A stretch of 64,000 bases of DNA from Phlebiopsis flavidoalba. Lineage: Eukaryota > Basidiomycota > Agaricomycetes > Polyporales > Phanerochaetaceae. The stretch covers positions 744,001 through 808,000 of the forward strand of contig JAOCPU010000008.1 in assembly GCA_035772785.1 (NCBI GenBank), read 5' to 3'. The notes beneath the pieces were generated by a model that did no database searches, was not told where the DNA came from, and saw only the letters and a list, made by a program, of their open reading frames with translations. The stretch's first letter is position 1. Each line of letters opens with the position of its first letter. Positions 35,201-48,200 of the stretch are shown in pieces. The position numbers and the translations under genes are program-made.

Positions 35201-35735
35201 CAGCTCGTTTCTTCTGCGGGTCCCAGTCCCTTGAGCCGCGTGTCAAACGTTGCCAGTGCGCTGTTTTTCCCAAGCTGGATCCGGCTCGAGAGCGCAAAGG
35301 GTCCCCGGTGAGAGGGGACAGTACGAGCCGCTGCTGCTCTTGTTGGGCAGCGGCGACGCCGGCCCGCAGCGTCGAGCAAAAGTACGAGTTGTTGCTCCAT
35401 AACGTCAAACGTCAGCATGGACGTCGTGGTGAATAGCGTTGCTATAAATAATACGCTCGTAAAGGCCCGCCGAAATAGCCATCGGACTGCGACTCACTGG
35501 CGACGGCATCGGTCCATTTGAAGCCTCTACAATCGTCTGTGGCGTCGTCCCAGTAGCGTCAGGGTTGAGATGTGGTCCCCCAGAGGTCCCAGAATGAAGC
35601 TGGGCATAGACCGTGGAGATGCTCAGCTTCTGGTCTGAATTACTGCCGGAGAAGCAATCTGAGAACTGCAGCGTCGCAGGCTGCGCAAGCGTCCCAAGCA
35701 AGCCAGATAACCAAACGCAGCACTAGTACGAGCAT
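32297..35735 (-). CDS. Polytopic membrane protein with signal peptide (TRP-like fungal membrane protein?)
   Basis: Large secretory-pathway membrane protein. The start MLVLVLRLVIWLAW is a signal peptide; one shift later comes AQPATLQFSDCFSG, QKLSISTVYAQL, GTTPQTIVEASNG, GPFALSSRIQLGKNSALATF, NELLCIDVNTTVLQP: a Thr/Asn/Ser-rich beta-type extracytosolic domain with Cys residues. Then membrane helices and loops: LALAIAYWLVVGLARL, ESAGFILASAMSGERLAT, SLRDIIFHTQWCAALTMVAV, TAWSTLLLQCVFSSLLAVVP, AVWGIDYIASLISGGFRRSP, SPASLTLASIILAAIAFGIL, SQLFACLLFATKPRFRMV, and WVAYAILFILGLIYLAFVLM near 33450. The tail is Pro/Ser/Arg-rich (PPRKKWFGGLRKSRRPSEID) and probably cytosolic. The layout (signal peptide, luminal beta domain, about 8-9 helices, disordered tail) resembles fungal TRP-like/Flc proteins, but I cannot confirm the family. 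The stop is uncertain (32297 or 32304). Confidence 0.6.
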
Positions 35736-38700
35736 TTGCGGCAATGGGGCATATCCTATCCTGGCCGCCGCGCACGCCGGAGGAGCGGGCCATGAAGGTG
35801 TGAGGAGTGAGAGGGGCAGCGCGTGCGCACGGTGGGCCGACCGGTGTGACGCGCAACGGGGTCACGCTTTTGCCGCAAATTTGGGCGAGCCGCCCGTGTG
35901 ACGTGCCGCAAAAGGCAACGCCCGCCACGCCCCACTGCGCGCCGTGGGCGACGCACGCCGGAGTGGGAAACGACGACGACGCTCGCTCCGTGCACCATGG
36001 CACCGGACGCGCCGCGCGGAGCGGACACACGCGCGTCGCGTATGCATTTTCGAGAAGACGCAGCGATGTCTCGGCTCACTTTGTCGTGGGACGCTGCTCG
36101 TGGCTCTCGCGCCAACTGCGGCCGTTGGGAGAGAGCTCAATTGGCATTGCCCGCTTCTTGACTATACAAGGGCTCGCATTCTCTCGCGCTGCGGGGCGGG
36201 GATATCTACATACGGATCCGCAACAATAGCAAATGCGGGGGCCCTTGGTGTGCAACTTACCGGGCGTGGTTGGCCCGCAGAAAAAGGCCCCGAATGCTAG
36301 AAGCGAGGCGTGCCACCACCTTCTTCTCCGAGCCGATTCAGGTACGATTCGAGGACGGAAGGCCAGATACGCAGCGCGATTGAGGCTTTTGAAATGTGAG
36401 CCTCTCTGCTGCTCTCGTGTCCCCGCATGTTCTGTGCTGACGTCAACGCATGTCTCACCCCTCAGCAGACACACATTCAGTACGTGCGCGCGCGGGCCAT
36501 CTCGGGGAAATAGCAGCGATTTTTCTGCGCGGCCGTTACGTTTGGGCAGCGATCTAGCCTCTGCGCGCGCGGGCAGCTCGAAGGATCGCGGGAACGTGGG
36601 GGCCACGCCCGCGGGCGCGGGGCTGGTGCGGCCCTGGCTCTCCGTCGCGCCGTCGGTTTTGCCCCCGCGTGGACTGAGGATGCACCGCGGTTGCGTGGCG
36701 CGGTGCAGACGAGAGGTAAGGGGGCGGGCGCGCGGGCACACTCGCGTCGTGCGGTGCTGCTGCTGCTCCTGGAGGAGGGCCGCTGGAGGCCGTGGGGCCG
36801 TGCCCAACGCGGCGCGCGCAGATCGGTGGTGGGGGTGCACACGCTTCCAGGCTTGGCTGGCTGCCCCTTGGGGCTCGTGCGTCGGGCGACGCGTCGAGCA
36901 GACGAGCGCGTGCGGCTGCACATGGGCCGCGTCGGGAATCTCCCCATGCGGCCCTAGAATCTGAGGCTAGTGGGTGAGGGCGACGGCGGTAGGAGGCGTC
37001 TCCCCGGAGGACTGGTCCTAATCCCGCTCTGCTTCCCAGGTACGACGGGCGTACGCTGCGTGGGTACGCGACTGGTGCTGTTGATTGCCATGCATTTGTA
37101 GCCGTGCGTCGCCACCCCAGAAACCCAGGCAAAAATTCGCTGCTAAACCCAGCACGGACGGTTATTTGTTCGCCGCGGGACATTCGCGACTCGTACGCTT
37201 TCGCTCGCGGGCGAGCAGGTCATTGCGTCCCGCACTCTTCGCAAGTGACAAGGTTCAGCATGTGATGCAAAGCCACAACGGCATTGCGTAGCCTGCGTCC
37301 CATACAAGGCAAAGGGGCCGTATCGCTGCATTCTGCACGTCGACGCCGCTCGAGGGGTCGCGTACGCCGCCGGGCACAGGCGGGCACACGCAACGCACAC
37401 ATATACACCGAATATTTACACACGCGGGGCAGCTGCTTCCGGCCGTTTTGCGAGGGTCGCGCTGCATTCGACTCGTATGACATGGGTGGGAGCGGACGCA
37501 GTAGGTGGCCAGAGCGCGCCACAACGTCACTCTATCAGTGGGCGCGGGCAGCACCGTTCTCGCTGCCAGGCCGTGCGGGGGGAAAAAGGAGGGGCAGAGG
37601 CAGGCAGCCTTCGTGGCCATCTGCGGAGAAGCACGCTAGGTGTTTCATGTTCGCGCACCGCTCGCGCCGCCCAAACCTTGCGCCCAGGGAGGCAGGCGTG
37701 CCCCGAACGGGCCCACGCAAAAACACAAACCGAGCTGCACCACCGCGAAAGCGGAAGCTCGGCCCACGGCGCAACCCGTCCTCTGCATCCTCCCCTGCAC
37801 TCTCGCCCGACGATCTATCCTGGGCCGCACACAGAACTGGGCTCGCTCGCTCGGTCGTCCTGCCACCGCATTCATCATCGCTCCCCAGGCAAGCCCTCGC
37901 TCGAACGCTTCGCTGTCGCGCTGCCAGCGCACCTACTCATCATTATTCTCGTCAGTCTCGTTCCTGCCGCCCGCCGCGAACCCAACAGTCCGTGATGACA
38001 TGGCGACTTGATCCCGCGCGGTGTCCCCACGTCGTCCATTGGCCCGCGGACGTCCAGTGTCCCTTCCGAGCGAAGCCAGTTCGACCGCTGACAGTATCCA
38101 TAGGTACCTTTCTTTTTTTTCCTCGTCTCCTCCCGCATTAATTTGCGCTGGTCCAGATCCGGGGCGACTGTGAGCCAGAGGGCACGGAGGCGCAGCGCAC
38201 GCCGCGAGTCGCGCGGGGGTGGATACAGCTGCGTCGAACGTCAGCCCGAATTTGCTATCACGCGCTGTCGCCCGCCACGCAAGCAATGCCGCCACGCCCG
38301 CCGTCCTGAATGGCCGGCAGCCCATTTCCGAGGGTGCAGCGACAGCGGCACGGACGGCCCCTGCCCGTATGCCCTGCCTGGGCCTGGCGGGCGTATCGAG
38401 ATTCTGCGCGCGCGCTGACGTGCGGGAGCAGCTCTGTTGTCGATGCCGCCGGTACCGCTTTGGGAACCCCTCGGACGGCCACCCGAGGCCACGTTGGTAC
38501 GAGACTCCCTCTCCCTGCGCGCGCGTCTCTGCCCCTTGCCCTTTTGCGCTCTCCTTGCATTCTTTGATTCCGGGTCTGCGCCCCCGCTCCTCCTTCGCCA
38601 GGACAGCCGCATCAGGGCTCCCATACCAACTCGCTGATAGGCTGCTTCTTCTCTTCAAGCCTCTCCCGGGAGGGATACGCTGGGGCCCACAACTCCCACC

Positions 38701-41700
38701 CACCCACGCCCGGAAGCAGGGATGGCCTGATCGCGCGATGGCCGTTGTGGCACCTCGCGACAACGGTGGCGTCAAACCTTGTTTCGGTGCGCACCTGGCT
38801 GCTACGACTCGTCACTCGCCGGCCGCCACCCGTGCTGTGCCACCACACGGCGACGACGCGACGCTTCGCGGGTGCTGGCGTTTGTGCCTCGCGCGCACGT
38901 CTGCGCGAATGAAATGGCGTCCCCGCGGAGCCCGTGCATCAGCGACGGCGAGGAAAGCAACGCAGAGACGTTACGGGACGCCACCACTACCACTACGATT
39001 ATCGCGCGACGTGCGTACCAAATCCTGACGGTGCACATCCACATACACGGTACGCGTCTTACTTCACAACTCCTCAGCATCCCGCCCATCGGTCCATACG
39101 CACATCGAGGCGGTGCCCGCACCAACACCCCACCATGTGCACGCCGAATGATACCCCGACGGACCAGCCGCACACATTGCATCGCACATCGCTGCACACG
39201 CCCACGCCGTCGGGCCCGAATCGCACGCACGCGCCGCGCGCGATCTGCGCCCCCGTGCCCGCCAAATGAAAAAAAAGCGACGCGCCCGCGATCTGCAAGC
39301 TGTGTCCGCCCCGCAAGGGCGCCACGACGGCGGCGGCGGCGGCGGCCGTTGCGCGCGCAGGCGCGGCGTTCGGCATGAACTGCGCGTGCGTATAAAGGCT
39401 CAAGGTGGGCGGCGAGGCGGCGAGGTTCGTGGGCAGCTGTCAGTGCGCCGCTTCGACAAAACTGTCGAGAGCGGGTCTGGCTGCATGTGTCTACTCTCTG
39501 GCCTGTGGCGAGCGGTCCGGCGCGTGTGCATCTCTATATGTGCACGCGAGGACCGCCGACTGCCCGATACGACACGGAAGAGGGGCGTGACTCCCCGCCC
39601 GCCATTCGATATCGCATCTACTTGCTCGTTTAATAAAAGCTGTCAACTTGCGCTTCTGACGGGATAGGGAAACGTGTGTGCGAGAGGTGCGTATGCGGCT
39701 CACTTGGGCGAGGATGGGCCGGCGCGCGCGCGCGGGCATGTGTCTACGGAAAAGAAGGGCGGGTCAGCGGACGGCGTAGGCGTGCGTTCCCATGACCCAT
39801 TTGTTATCCTCTGGTGGCCCCGCCGCCAATTTGTTTTCCTGCCGCCTGCTTCTGAGGCCGTTTCCGTGTCTGTGTTGTCGCGACCTAATGCCTATTGCGT
39901 GCCTAGCGCAGTGCGCCCGCCCGCTTCCCAGGGCCTATAGAGATAGCCTTTGCGTGCGCTCCCACGCCCAACGTAAAGCACCTGCGAGCCCCGGGGTGAG
40001 CTGAGGCGAGTCGCGCTCGCGCGCCGCGGGGGTAAACCCTCTTTCCGCTCGCAGCCCGCCGCGCACCGTCCCGCCCGCCGCACACAGATTTGAAACACGC
40101 ACCGGGCTCTGGGTGCGCGCACCCGGCTGCAGTCTACCAGCCCAAGCTGACAGTTCAGTTCTCTGGACAAGGTTGTGTTGCGCGCAGACGTGTTTTGCAC
40201 GCCGTGCCATCATCGACGCTGCCGCGGCTTCTTCCACACCCTGACACGACACACAGCAAACGACATGACGGCACACACCCGACGAAAAAAAAAAACACAC
40301 ATACACACAGAATGACAGACAGACACCGGAGCACGGGCGGGAAGCCAGAGGCAAAGCTTGTTGTACGCATGCGCGCTGCGTCTGCCCCCGCCGACGCCGC
40401 CGCGGCCGCCAGGCACACCCCAGCGCGGCGCGCACCCACGCCTCGGAAGCGTCCGAGCGACGGGCGCCAACGCGATCGAGGCAGGCAGCCTGCGAAGGCG
40501 AGAAGCAGCAAGCAGCAGCCCGCATCGCGTGTCTGTGCCGTCTCGCCATGTTTCTGCTGTGGCTATATAAGCTACTGTATTGGCGGGGTGCTAGCGCAGG
40601 GTATATTTGGGTGTGCTGTGCGGTTCCTTGGATTGTGGGCCGTGCACTTGGGCACCTGGAGCATTGTCTATGCGGAAAGCAGGAAATGCCGCGCGTGCAG
40701 GCTGTCCTGGGCGAGCCACGCTCGCGCGCGACGGGCCCTGCGGGTCATGGGATCCTCGCTGCACGCTTTGGCGGTGGCTGGCTTTGGCTTTGGCTTTCCT
40801 GGCGCGGACGGGACGGACAGCGCGATCGGAGACCGATGAGGGCGAGGCGTGAGTCATGCCATCCTCCATTTCGTCATCGGGGCGGTCCCACGCTCGCGCA
40901 CACTCGCTCAGCACGCACGCACACGCACGCCCCCGCCTTCTGGAATCGTTCAGCCCCGCCGCTCGCGTCTGCTCTGCGTTGCGGCGCAGACATGTGCAGC
41001 ATCTCTGCGCGGCGGCGCCTCGCACGCACAGAAAAGTGCCATTTGACCTGTACCGGTGTACACGCTCCACGACGCTCTGGGGATGTGGCATGGACAATAG
41101 GATTTAATCGCGGTACGGTACAGGCATGCATTCCGGGGCTGCTCCACGCCGCGGGCGTCCGAGAACGGGCCCCGGAGGCGGGGGGCATGTACATACGGGG
41201 CTCGTGCGTGGAGAACGGAGGCCAGGCGGGGGCCAGGTACGGCGCCGCGCCGCGCGGGGCGGCGGGGGTAATAGGCGAGGGTAAAGATGGGAACGAGAGA
41301 CGAGTGCGCACGCTACGCCTGTTGGGGGAACGACGGGCGAGAGCGTGCGTGCGTTGCTGCTGCTGCTGCTGGTGCTGCTCGGAGGCGCGACGGACCAGCG
41401 GAGGCTTAATGAAGCGGGTGAAACAGCTGCGTCACGGCGCGGCGCGCTTCGCGGGAGCAAATGGGGGTGGGTGCTGCTGGCATCGGGTTCAGAGTCGCGG
41501 GCGCGCGCGCGGGCTGTGGCGGCGTGCTCTTTGGGCAGGGCACTGCGCTCCCAGGCCGCGGCTGTGCGCAGGGCGTGAGGGCGCGGCTCGCCATTGGCCG
41601 GGGCGAGTCGCCGTCACGGCCTCGGGGGAAGAAGCACGATGGGGAGCTGTTGCCAACGCAGATGGCTGGCCAGCACCCTCCCGAGGCATGTCCATGTCAC

Positions 41701-42765
41701 GGCGAGCCCGTTCGTTGCTAGGATCCTCTGTGCCAGGTTCCCCCCTTGCCTTGCCAGAGCAGACGCAGAGCTGGCCCCACACGCCGGCTGTCAACTGAAG
41801 CTGTCCATTGTTCGTCCAGTGACCCTCGTAGACTGGGTTACCTGAATACAAGACGTCCGCGAAAGGGGAATGCAGTCGCAGTCGTGGGTGGTTTCCCGGA
41901 GTGCACGGGCCCGAGACGAGGCGGGACACGCGCAGGCTGCTGGGGCGGTCGGCGTTTGGCGTCGGTGTCCAAGAGGAGCGAGGCGGGGCGGCATCTTCCG
42001 AGGGGAGGTTCGAATATGGGCGCAGAGCGCGAGGGCGCAGGGAAAACGCGACACGAGGCATCATCTCGGTTCGGCACCACGCGGCACCCCCGTTCATGTG
42101 TTCCGCCGCTCGCGTATCGTCCAGAATAAGCATCGAGAAGAAAAGAAAGCGAGCTGGAAGGCGCATACGTAAAGCCGGGGTATTCACCACTGTCTTGTTG
42201 CGCAAGGCCTCTTTCGTGTGCCAGAGGCGGCGGGGCCCGCTGGCGTCAGTGACGATGGCGCGACGACGACTGTCGGATGCCCGGTCGGGGCGGCGTCGGC
42301 GGCGGCGGCGCGCACATGGACGTCCCCCTCGCCGCAATAAATCTCGCCGAAGCGGGCGACGCTCTCTCTGCTGCTGCTCGTCGCTGCTGTGGCTCCAAGC
42401 TGTGACTGTGACCGGTGCCTTGTTCTTCTTTTTTTTGCGGAAGCGCATGGGGGCTCGGTGTGTGGTCCTGTTTGGCCGCCCTCGAGCCAGAGCAACGGTA
42501 GAGCGGGAGAGGCGCTAGAGGCCGAAAAGCTGCTAACCGCATATGGCGTCGGCACAGCCTGAGGAACGAGATTAAGGTTCGTCCCCTCTGGCACCGGTGG
42601 CTTGGGGGCCTGGGGCGTGCGAAGGCAGAGCGAGTTGCCATTTCCGGGGTCGCGTTTGTATGATGGTACAAAATGTCGCTGCTCCTCGTGCGCTGCCCCT
42701 TTTCGCCTTGTCTGCCCCGTCATAAACGAAGCAACGCCATAACTACCACAAGTCCAGAGACTGCC
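35736..42765. other. GC-rich region, no gene recognised
   Basis: About 7 kb of high-GC sequence with CGCG- and GGC-rich strings, a (GGC)n run near 39327-39345, TGC repeats near 41355 and a TATATAA at 40565. Long open frames occur on both strands in all phases (up to 416 codons at 40548-41798), as expected from stop-poor GC-rich DNA. Their translations are Arg/Ala/Pro-rich with no motif, helix pattern or consistent splice structure. The right end precedes the GATA factor and may hold its promoter and a long 5' leader. Confidence 0.5.
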
Positions 42766-44667
42766 ATGGACTTCCGCTTCGACTCCTACGCCTCCTACTC
42801 TGACGCCTCCACCCCCCGCACCCCCTCCCCGAGGACTTCAGTCTCCTCCGACGACCTCCACTACCCCTCGCCAGGCTTCAAGCCCACCGTCGACGTCGCT
42901 GTCGCGCCCGCCCTCTTTGAGCACAACGACGAGCACGGCATCCCGCCAGAGCCCCACGCCATCAAGGCCGCCGCCTACATGCACAGCCAACACTACCACA
43001 ACGCGTCCTACCCCCCTCCCGACACCCGGCTCGCGCGGCTCGCTGCTCGAGGAGCTCTACGACCAGGAGATGCCCGAGTCCAACATGCCCACCGAAATGT
43101 AACCACCACCCCCAAGAGCCCGTCTCCACATTCCTCGCACTCGCACTTTCCGGAAATTCCCACCCACCCCCCACCCCCACTCGCGCCAGCACCAGGGCTC
43201 ATGCCGTTTTCAGAGGCCCCAGACAGCCCTACGCCGAGCAGCACCTCCCCCCCCATGCGCCACATGCACGACGTCCCCATGAGCCGCCGCGCCACCTTCC
43301 CCATTGTCCGACACGACGGCCGCGACGCGTACGCCTACCCACCACCACCGTTCATGAGCGAGACCCCGAGCCCATACGGCTCGCGCCCGGGGACCATGTA
43401 CGGCGACCACCGCTGCCCATGGACCCCATGGGCCACCACATGGAAGACCCCTTTGGCCCACAACGCCTCCATGACCGCCTCGCCGCACCACCAGCCCATG
43501 TACGACCTCGGTCAAGGACCGAAGACTCGCCCGTCATCGTGCCGTCCGCAGACTGGCTACTGCAGACCGCCCTCGGCCGGCATGCACGGCCTGCCGTGCC
43601 TCACGCCGCACGCGGGGCTGCTCGTGCAGCACACGGACGACGCCGCGTCCAAGGAGACGCAGTACCTGCGCCGGCGGTGCTTCAACTGCCACACGACGGA
43701 GCCCCCCCAGCTGGCGGCGGTCGACGCTCAACCCGGGCAAGATCGTCTGCAAACAAAGTGCGGTCTCTACGAGCGCACGCACCTGCGGCCGCGCCCGCTC
43801 CGCTTTGACGAGCTGCGCGCGGGCAGCAAGACGCGGAAGCAGCCCAAGGCTGCGGCTGCGGCGGGCGGCAGCCCCAAGGTGGGCAAGTTGACCCCGGGCG
43901 GTGGTGAAGAAGGAGGGCGCGCGACAGCGCAGAGCCGCTGCAGCGGCGCTCGTCCGTCTCGTCTTCGAACGGGGTCTGCTCCCTCGGTGAACGGAGCCTC
44001 GAGTGACTGGGATGACTCAGGTGAGTTGCAGGCTCACATTGTTTGTTATTTCGATGGCTGACTCTGTGCCCAGTCTCACTCGCGTCGTCGAGCTCCGTCC
44101 CCTCGTCGTCCTTCAACTCCCCTGCGGTCTCGACGTTCCCCATATCACGCGCGACTCGGCCTCGCAGTGTCGCCCCCGCGTGTACGGCGGCATCCGGCTT
44201 TGCCCATATAAACGCGCCGCTCTCGGGACATCGCCTATCGCTGACGAACTCGCCGGAGCAGCGCCCCGCAAGCGCCTCGGGCCTCTCCCCGCCTACGCCT
44301 CGCAAGGCCGCGGACGGCTACTACCCCAACGAGGCCGAGAGGCGCAGTCCGACTTTTAACGTCGCTGGCGAGACGGCATGGCCCAGCCGTCGATGCCCGA
44401 GGTCAGCGTTGGCTGGCAGAAGCGTCGGGGCAGTCCGAGCTCACGGACATGTCCGCCGCGAAGACCAAGTCGCGGAGCAACAGCCTGAGGAAGTCCATGT
44501 GTGGCCGCGTAGAAGAGCTTCGAGTCCGTCATACCCTGCATTTTTTCGTTTCATTTAGACTTCCGGACCTCGACTCTTCTCTCCCCGCGCCCTGCTTGCT
44601 CCTGTGGGCGGACCCGCGTCACCCTGGGGCGTTCCGCTCGTTCTCGACATCGCTAGCCCGTGCCTGA
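42766..44667 (+). CDS. GATA-type zinc-finger transcription factor
   Basis: Nuclear DNA-binding regulator. I start at MDFRFDSYASYSDASTPRTP; an in-frame ATG 93 nt upstream is less likely. The first 290 residues are Pro/Ser/His/Tyr-rich and probably disordered (PRTSVSSDDLHYPSPGF, AYPPPPFMSETPSPYG). The zinc finger sits at about 43660-43800: YLRRRCFNCHTTEPP, then, allowing for homopolymer slips, SWRRSTLNPGKIVCNKCG, followed by LYERTHLRPRPLRFDELRAG and KTRKQPK, the basic tail that contacts DNA. An intron begins GTGAGTTGC after SSDWDDS (44021) and ends at 44073; exon 2 is Ser/Pro-rich (VSLASSSSVPSSSFNSP) and continues through a QKRRGS-like segment and AAKTKSRSNSLRKSMCGRVE to TGA near 44665. The 3' end is tentative. 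GC-rich, gene-free DNA flanks it on both sides. Confidence 0.88.
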
Positions 44668-45240
44668 CACGCCTTCCGCCCGCCCGGCTCGTGGGGGCCC
44701 GGCGTGCGGCGGTTGTACACACCCCCCCCCTCTGCTCCTCGCGCGCCCGCAGGACGTCGTCGACCGCGTCGCCTGTATTTATTTTCCGCAGAACGACCAA
44801 CCCGCCTCCGTTTGATATTATACCAGTCTGCGACGTGCGCGGTCGCGAGGAAAACGCCACGCAAAATATATCCCGCTCAACTGTACTCTCCGCCCGCCAC
44901 CGTTTCAATGTATCCCCAGCATGCAAGTTATTTACCCCGCCGCATCGACACACCACGCCGTACACTCACTTTGTCTCACTGCTCCCTTGTTCGATAAATT
45001 TATTGGACCGGTAGGGTCTGTGCTTCTTCCTTTTTTTTTTTTCTTGTCGCATTGTCTATTCTGCTTGGGCTTGTGTTTTGCCATACCACTGTCCTACCGG
45101 ACTACGCGTTATCTATTGGGCTCGATTACAGTCTCGTCGCAGTCATGTTTTTTTTTTTTTTTTCCTTCTCTTGTTTCCGCCTTTGCATACCACTCTGTAA
45201 TCGTAGTCTAAACATCCGAAAGAGAAATGGAAAACGAGGA
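44668..45240 (+). other. 3' flank of the GATA gene
   Basis: AT-richer than its surroundings, with T-runs (45030-45041 and 45149-45163) and no motif. Probably the 3' untranslated region and terminator area. Confidence 0.4.
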
Positions 45241-48200
45241 TTTCAACTCTCACACACCCCCGCGCGCGCGTGTCGGCATGACTGAATGAATGAATATAAA
45301 CTGAATGAACTAGGGTGGGTGACGGAGAATGGCGGTCTGCGCGGAGCCTTCGAATGGAACGCACGCAAACGCACGCACGCACGTACGTATGACGGACGGC
45401 TCTCTGGAGCGGACAGGCGATTACGCGCGCGGACGAGACATCGGAGGGAAAGGAAGAAGCGAGGGGGCCCTTCTTCTGCACCCATGTTTATTCCACCCGC
45501 CTTCCTCGCAGCCCCTTCTTCTGGCCTCCCCACACCCGCGCGCCCCTGCACGCCGACGCCCCTCTGCATGCCGGTCGTCAGGCGCACTTATAAACCGGGT
45601 ACGTCGTTCTGGGGTCCCTTTAGTGCGCCCCCCGCAGCCACACACAAAGGGAAGTTCGAGAGTCGAATTGAGGGCGCACGCGCGTGGTGTCTGTAAAGCG
45701 TGTACGTAAACCCCGTGAAAGCACGCGGGTCTCGCCCGCCCCGGCTCTTCTCTCTGCGCTCTGGCGGCGACCGCGCGAGAAACGATTACCCCCAGCGTGA
45801 CCGAAGCAAGCCACGTGTGTCGACATGCGCGCGTGATCGTGCGGTGTGGTGCGGTGCAGCTGTGTGTGCGTCGCGCGCGCGCGAGGGGGGGCGCATACTG
45901 GGGTGCGCCGGGCAATCGGACGGCGCGCGCTGGGGGGTCGAGCCCGGTCGCGGTCGGGTCGGGCTCCGCGGCGCACGGTTTGTGTCGGCTCTTTACGAAA
46001 TAAAATGCAAGGGGTGTGAAGGGCTGGCGAAGGCTCGTGCGTGCGTGCGTGTGCGGGGTGGAATACGAAAAACGCAAAAACGCAAAAAACGCTAAAGGGA
46101 TACGCAAGGCGAGCGAGGAGGGCGTGCACGCAGCGTGCGCGTGTGCGCGTGGAAGAGCGGTTTTCGCCTCCGGGCTAGCCAAGCCACCTACGTACTTCCC
46201 CGGCGCGGCCACCAGCTTTGCTAACGTCGTCCCCTTCGTCCTCGTCGCGCATCTCGCGGAAGCAATCTCTATCAAATCGCATCTGCTAATCTTCGCGAAA
46301 TAAAAATCGCATATCATAAAAAATCACCTCTCCACTTAAAGACGTGGGATTTAGCGATCACCACTCGGAATCGACTCCCTCCGCCTCTGCGACGGACGCC
46401 AGCGGCTCCGTCCTCCCCACCTTGCTTTCGGAGAGAAGCGTGGAGCACGGCGGGCCACAGCAGCGCCGCGGGGCAGCGGGCGGTCGCGCTACAACGTGGG
46501 CGCAACGCACGTCGGCGTCGGCGCCCCGACGACATTTCGGGCGCGCCTGGTTCGGCCTCTGCTCTGCTCGCAATGCGGGTGGGCGGCGGCCCGCGGATTT
46601 GGCTGCGCGGAAATTCCGGGCGCGTGTGTGTGCGTGCACCCTCGTATTTTTAGCTAACTTGAAACGGGTTTATGAGGGTGAGAGTCCCGGGGCGGGGGCG
46701 GGGGTGCTGGTGATAAGTGGATGGTGCGTCCTCGGCTGCCCCCCGACAGCCAACGGAATAGGCAGCGTGATCAGGCGCGGGGGCGCCCAGCTGGGCACAG
46801 TCAGGCGCAGGAAGAAGAATAAGAGGCAGGGAAAAAAACATATCGCGTGGTGTGGCTTACTATACTTATCTCTCGAGTCTGCTGCGTGTTGGCGCGGTTA
46901 TAAGAATGCATTTATGATGCGCAAGCTGTGGCGCCAAAGGGCTTCTGTGGCAACCTGCATCACGGATTCCAGTCCCATCAGGCTGATCTGTGCACGTGCC
47001 GCCGCGCAGCGATGGATGGCGGGACGTTAACTGGGGGACGCGGCGGCGGCACCCGCTGCAGGGGCGGGCGGCGATCAGGCGTCTAGGAGTGATTGTGGCC
47101 ATGGAAACCGACGGCGATCGCGCACTCCAGCGCACGTACATATTGCGGGCCGCCACACGCCGCGCCGTTCGAGGCCTCCGTGGCACACGTTTCCGCCCCA
47201 TGTGCAGCAGCACAGCGGATAAATACGAATACGATAAGACGTCATGACGCACGATTGCGAGTGTACGTATGTCCGCCCTGCGCTCGCGGGCACCGCCAGG
47301 GCCGCGCCCAGTTTAACCGCCAGGTGCTGCTGCAGGCCGACGCGCTGCACCTTGCATGTATGTATGCACCAGCGAGCCTCGCCCCGACGCTCGCCACCGC
47401 CGGCACAGATTTTTTACTGCATAAACACGTACGTATGACACGCGCCGCCCGGTCGGCCTATGCGGCGCGCGCTGAGCTATCTACAACCGGTCTGCGCCCG
47501 CGCCCTGCGAACCGCGCCACGCCACGCCACGCCTCGCGCCGCGCAGCGCGGCGCACACGACCGCGGACGTGGCGGGCGCGCGGGTCATGTGTGCGCGCGC
47601 CCGCCCCGCGGTTTCTCCAATGCAGGCAGGCTCCTGCGGGCGCACGGAGCCGTTGAGCCTTGTGGTGGGGGGAGGTGGGGCCCACGCTGGGTTAGCCTTT
47701 GCAGGGCAGCGTTATCTTTATCCCTGCGTGTGGACGGTACCTACCTGCACAAGATCCGGGCCCCCCCCCCCCCATCCCTAGCTCGCGTCGGGTGCTCCCT
47801 GCTCTTCATTTCCGTGCGCGAGACGCAGAGGTGGGCAGCGCGGCGCGCGCGCCCGGAAGCGTCGTGCTCGGGGCGTGCGCTGCGCTGCGGGTCGTCGACG
47901 CGCGCGCGCGCGGGTGCGAATTGGTTATGCGGGGGCCTCGTGGCACCGCAGCGGGCTATTGTGCTGTGTACTCGGGGTCGCGTCATGTGCGGCTTGGGGC
48001 AGCTCGGAGGGCTGGCTTGTCTGCGGTTGGTTGGTGTCCTATGGGTTCCCAGTAGGCACGGACGGCGTCGGCGGCGTGGCGGCTGCGCGCTAGTACTACT
48101 GGCACCCCGATGCCGGCATGGGCGAGAGAACAGCGCGTCGGCTGTCTCTCTCCGCGCGCTGCACGGGGCTCCGTGGCCTTCGCGCGACGCGTGGAAGAGC

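Noticed and set aside
36076..36921. 281-codon minus-strand open frame
   Set aside because: Same reasoning; several equally long competing frames overlap it.
40548..41798. 416-codon plus-strand open frame in the GC-rich region
   Set aside because: Composition is Arg/Ala/Gly/Cys-rich with no motif or helix pattern. Other phases on both strands are also open, as expected from stop-poor GC-rich DNA.
41489..42448. 319-codon minus-strand open frame
   Set aside because: It overlaps the previous frame and the GATA promoter side; Arg/Pro/Ser-rich low complexity with no recognised domain.
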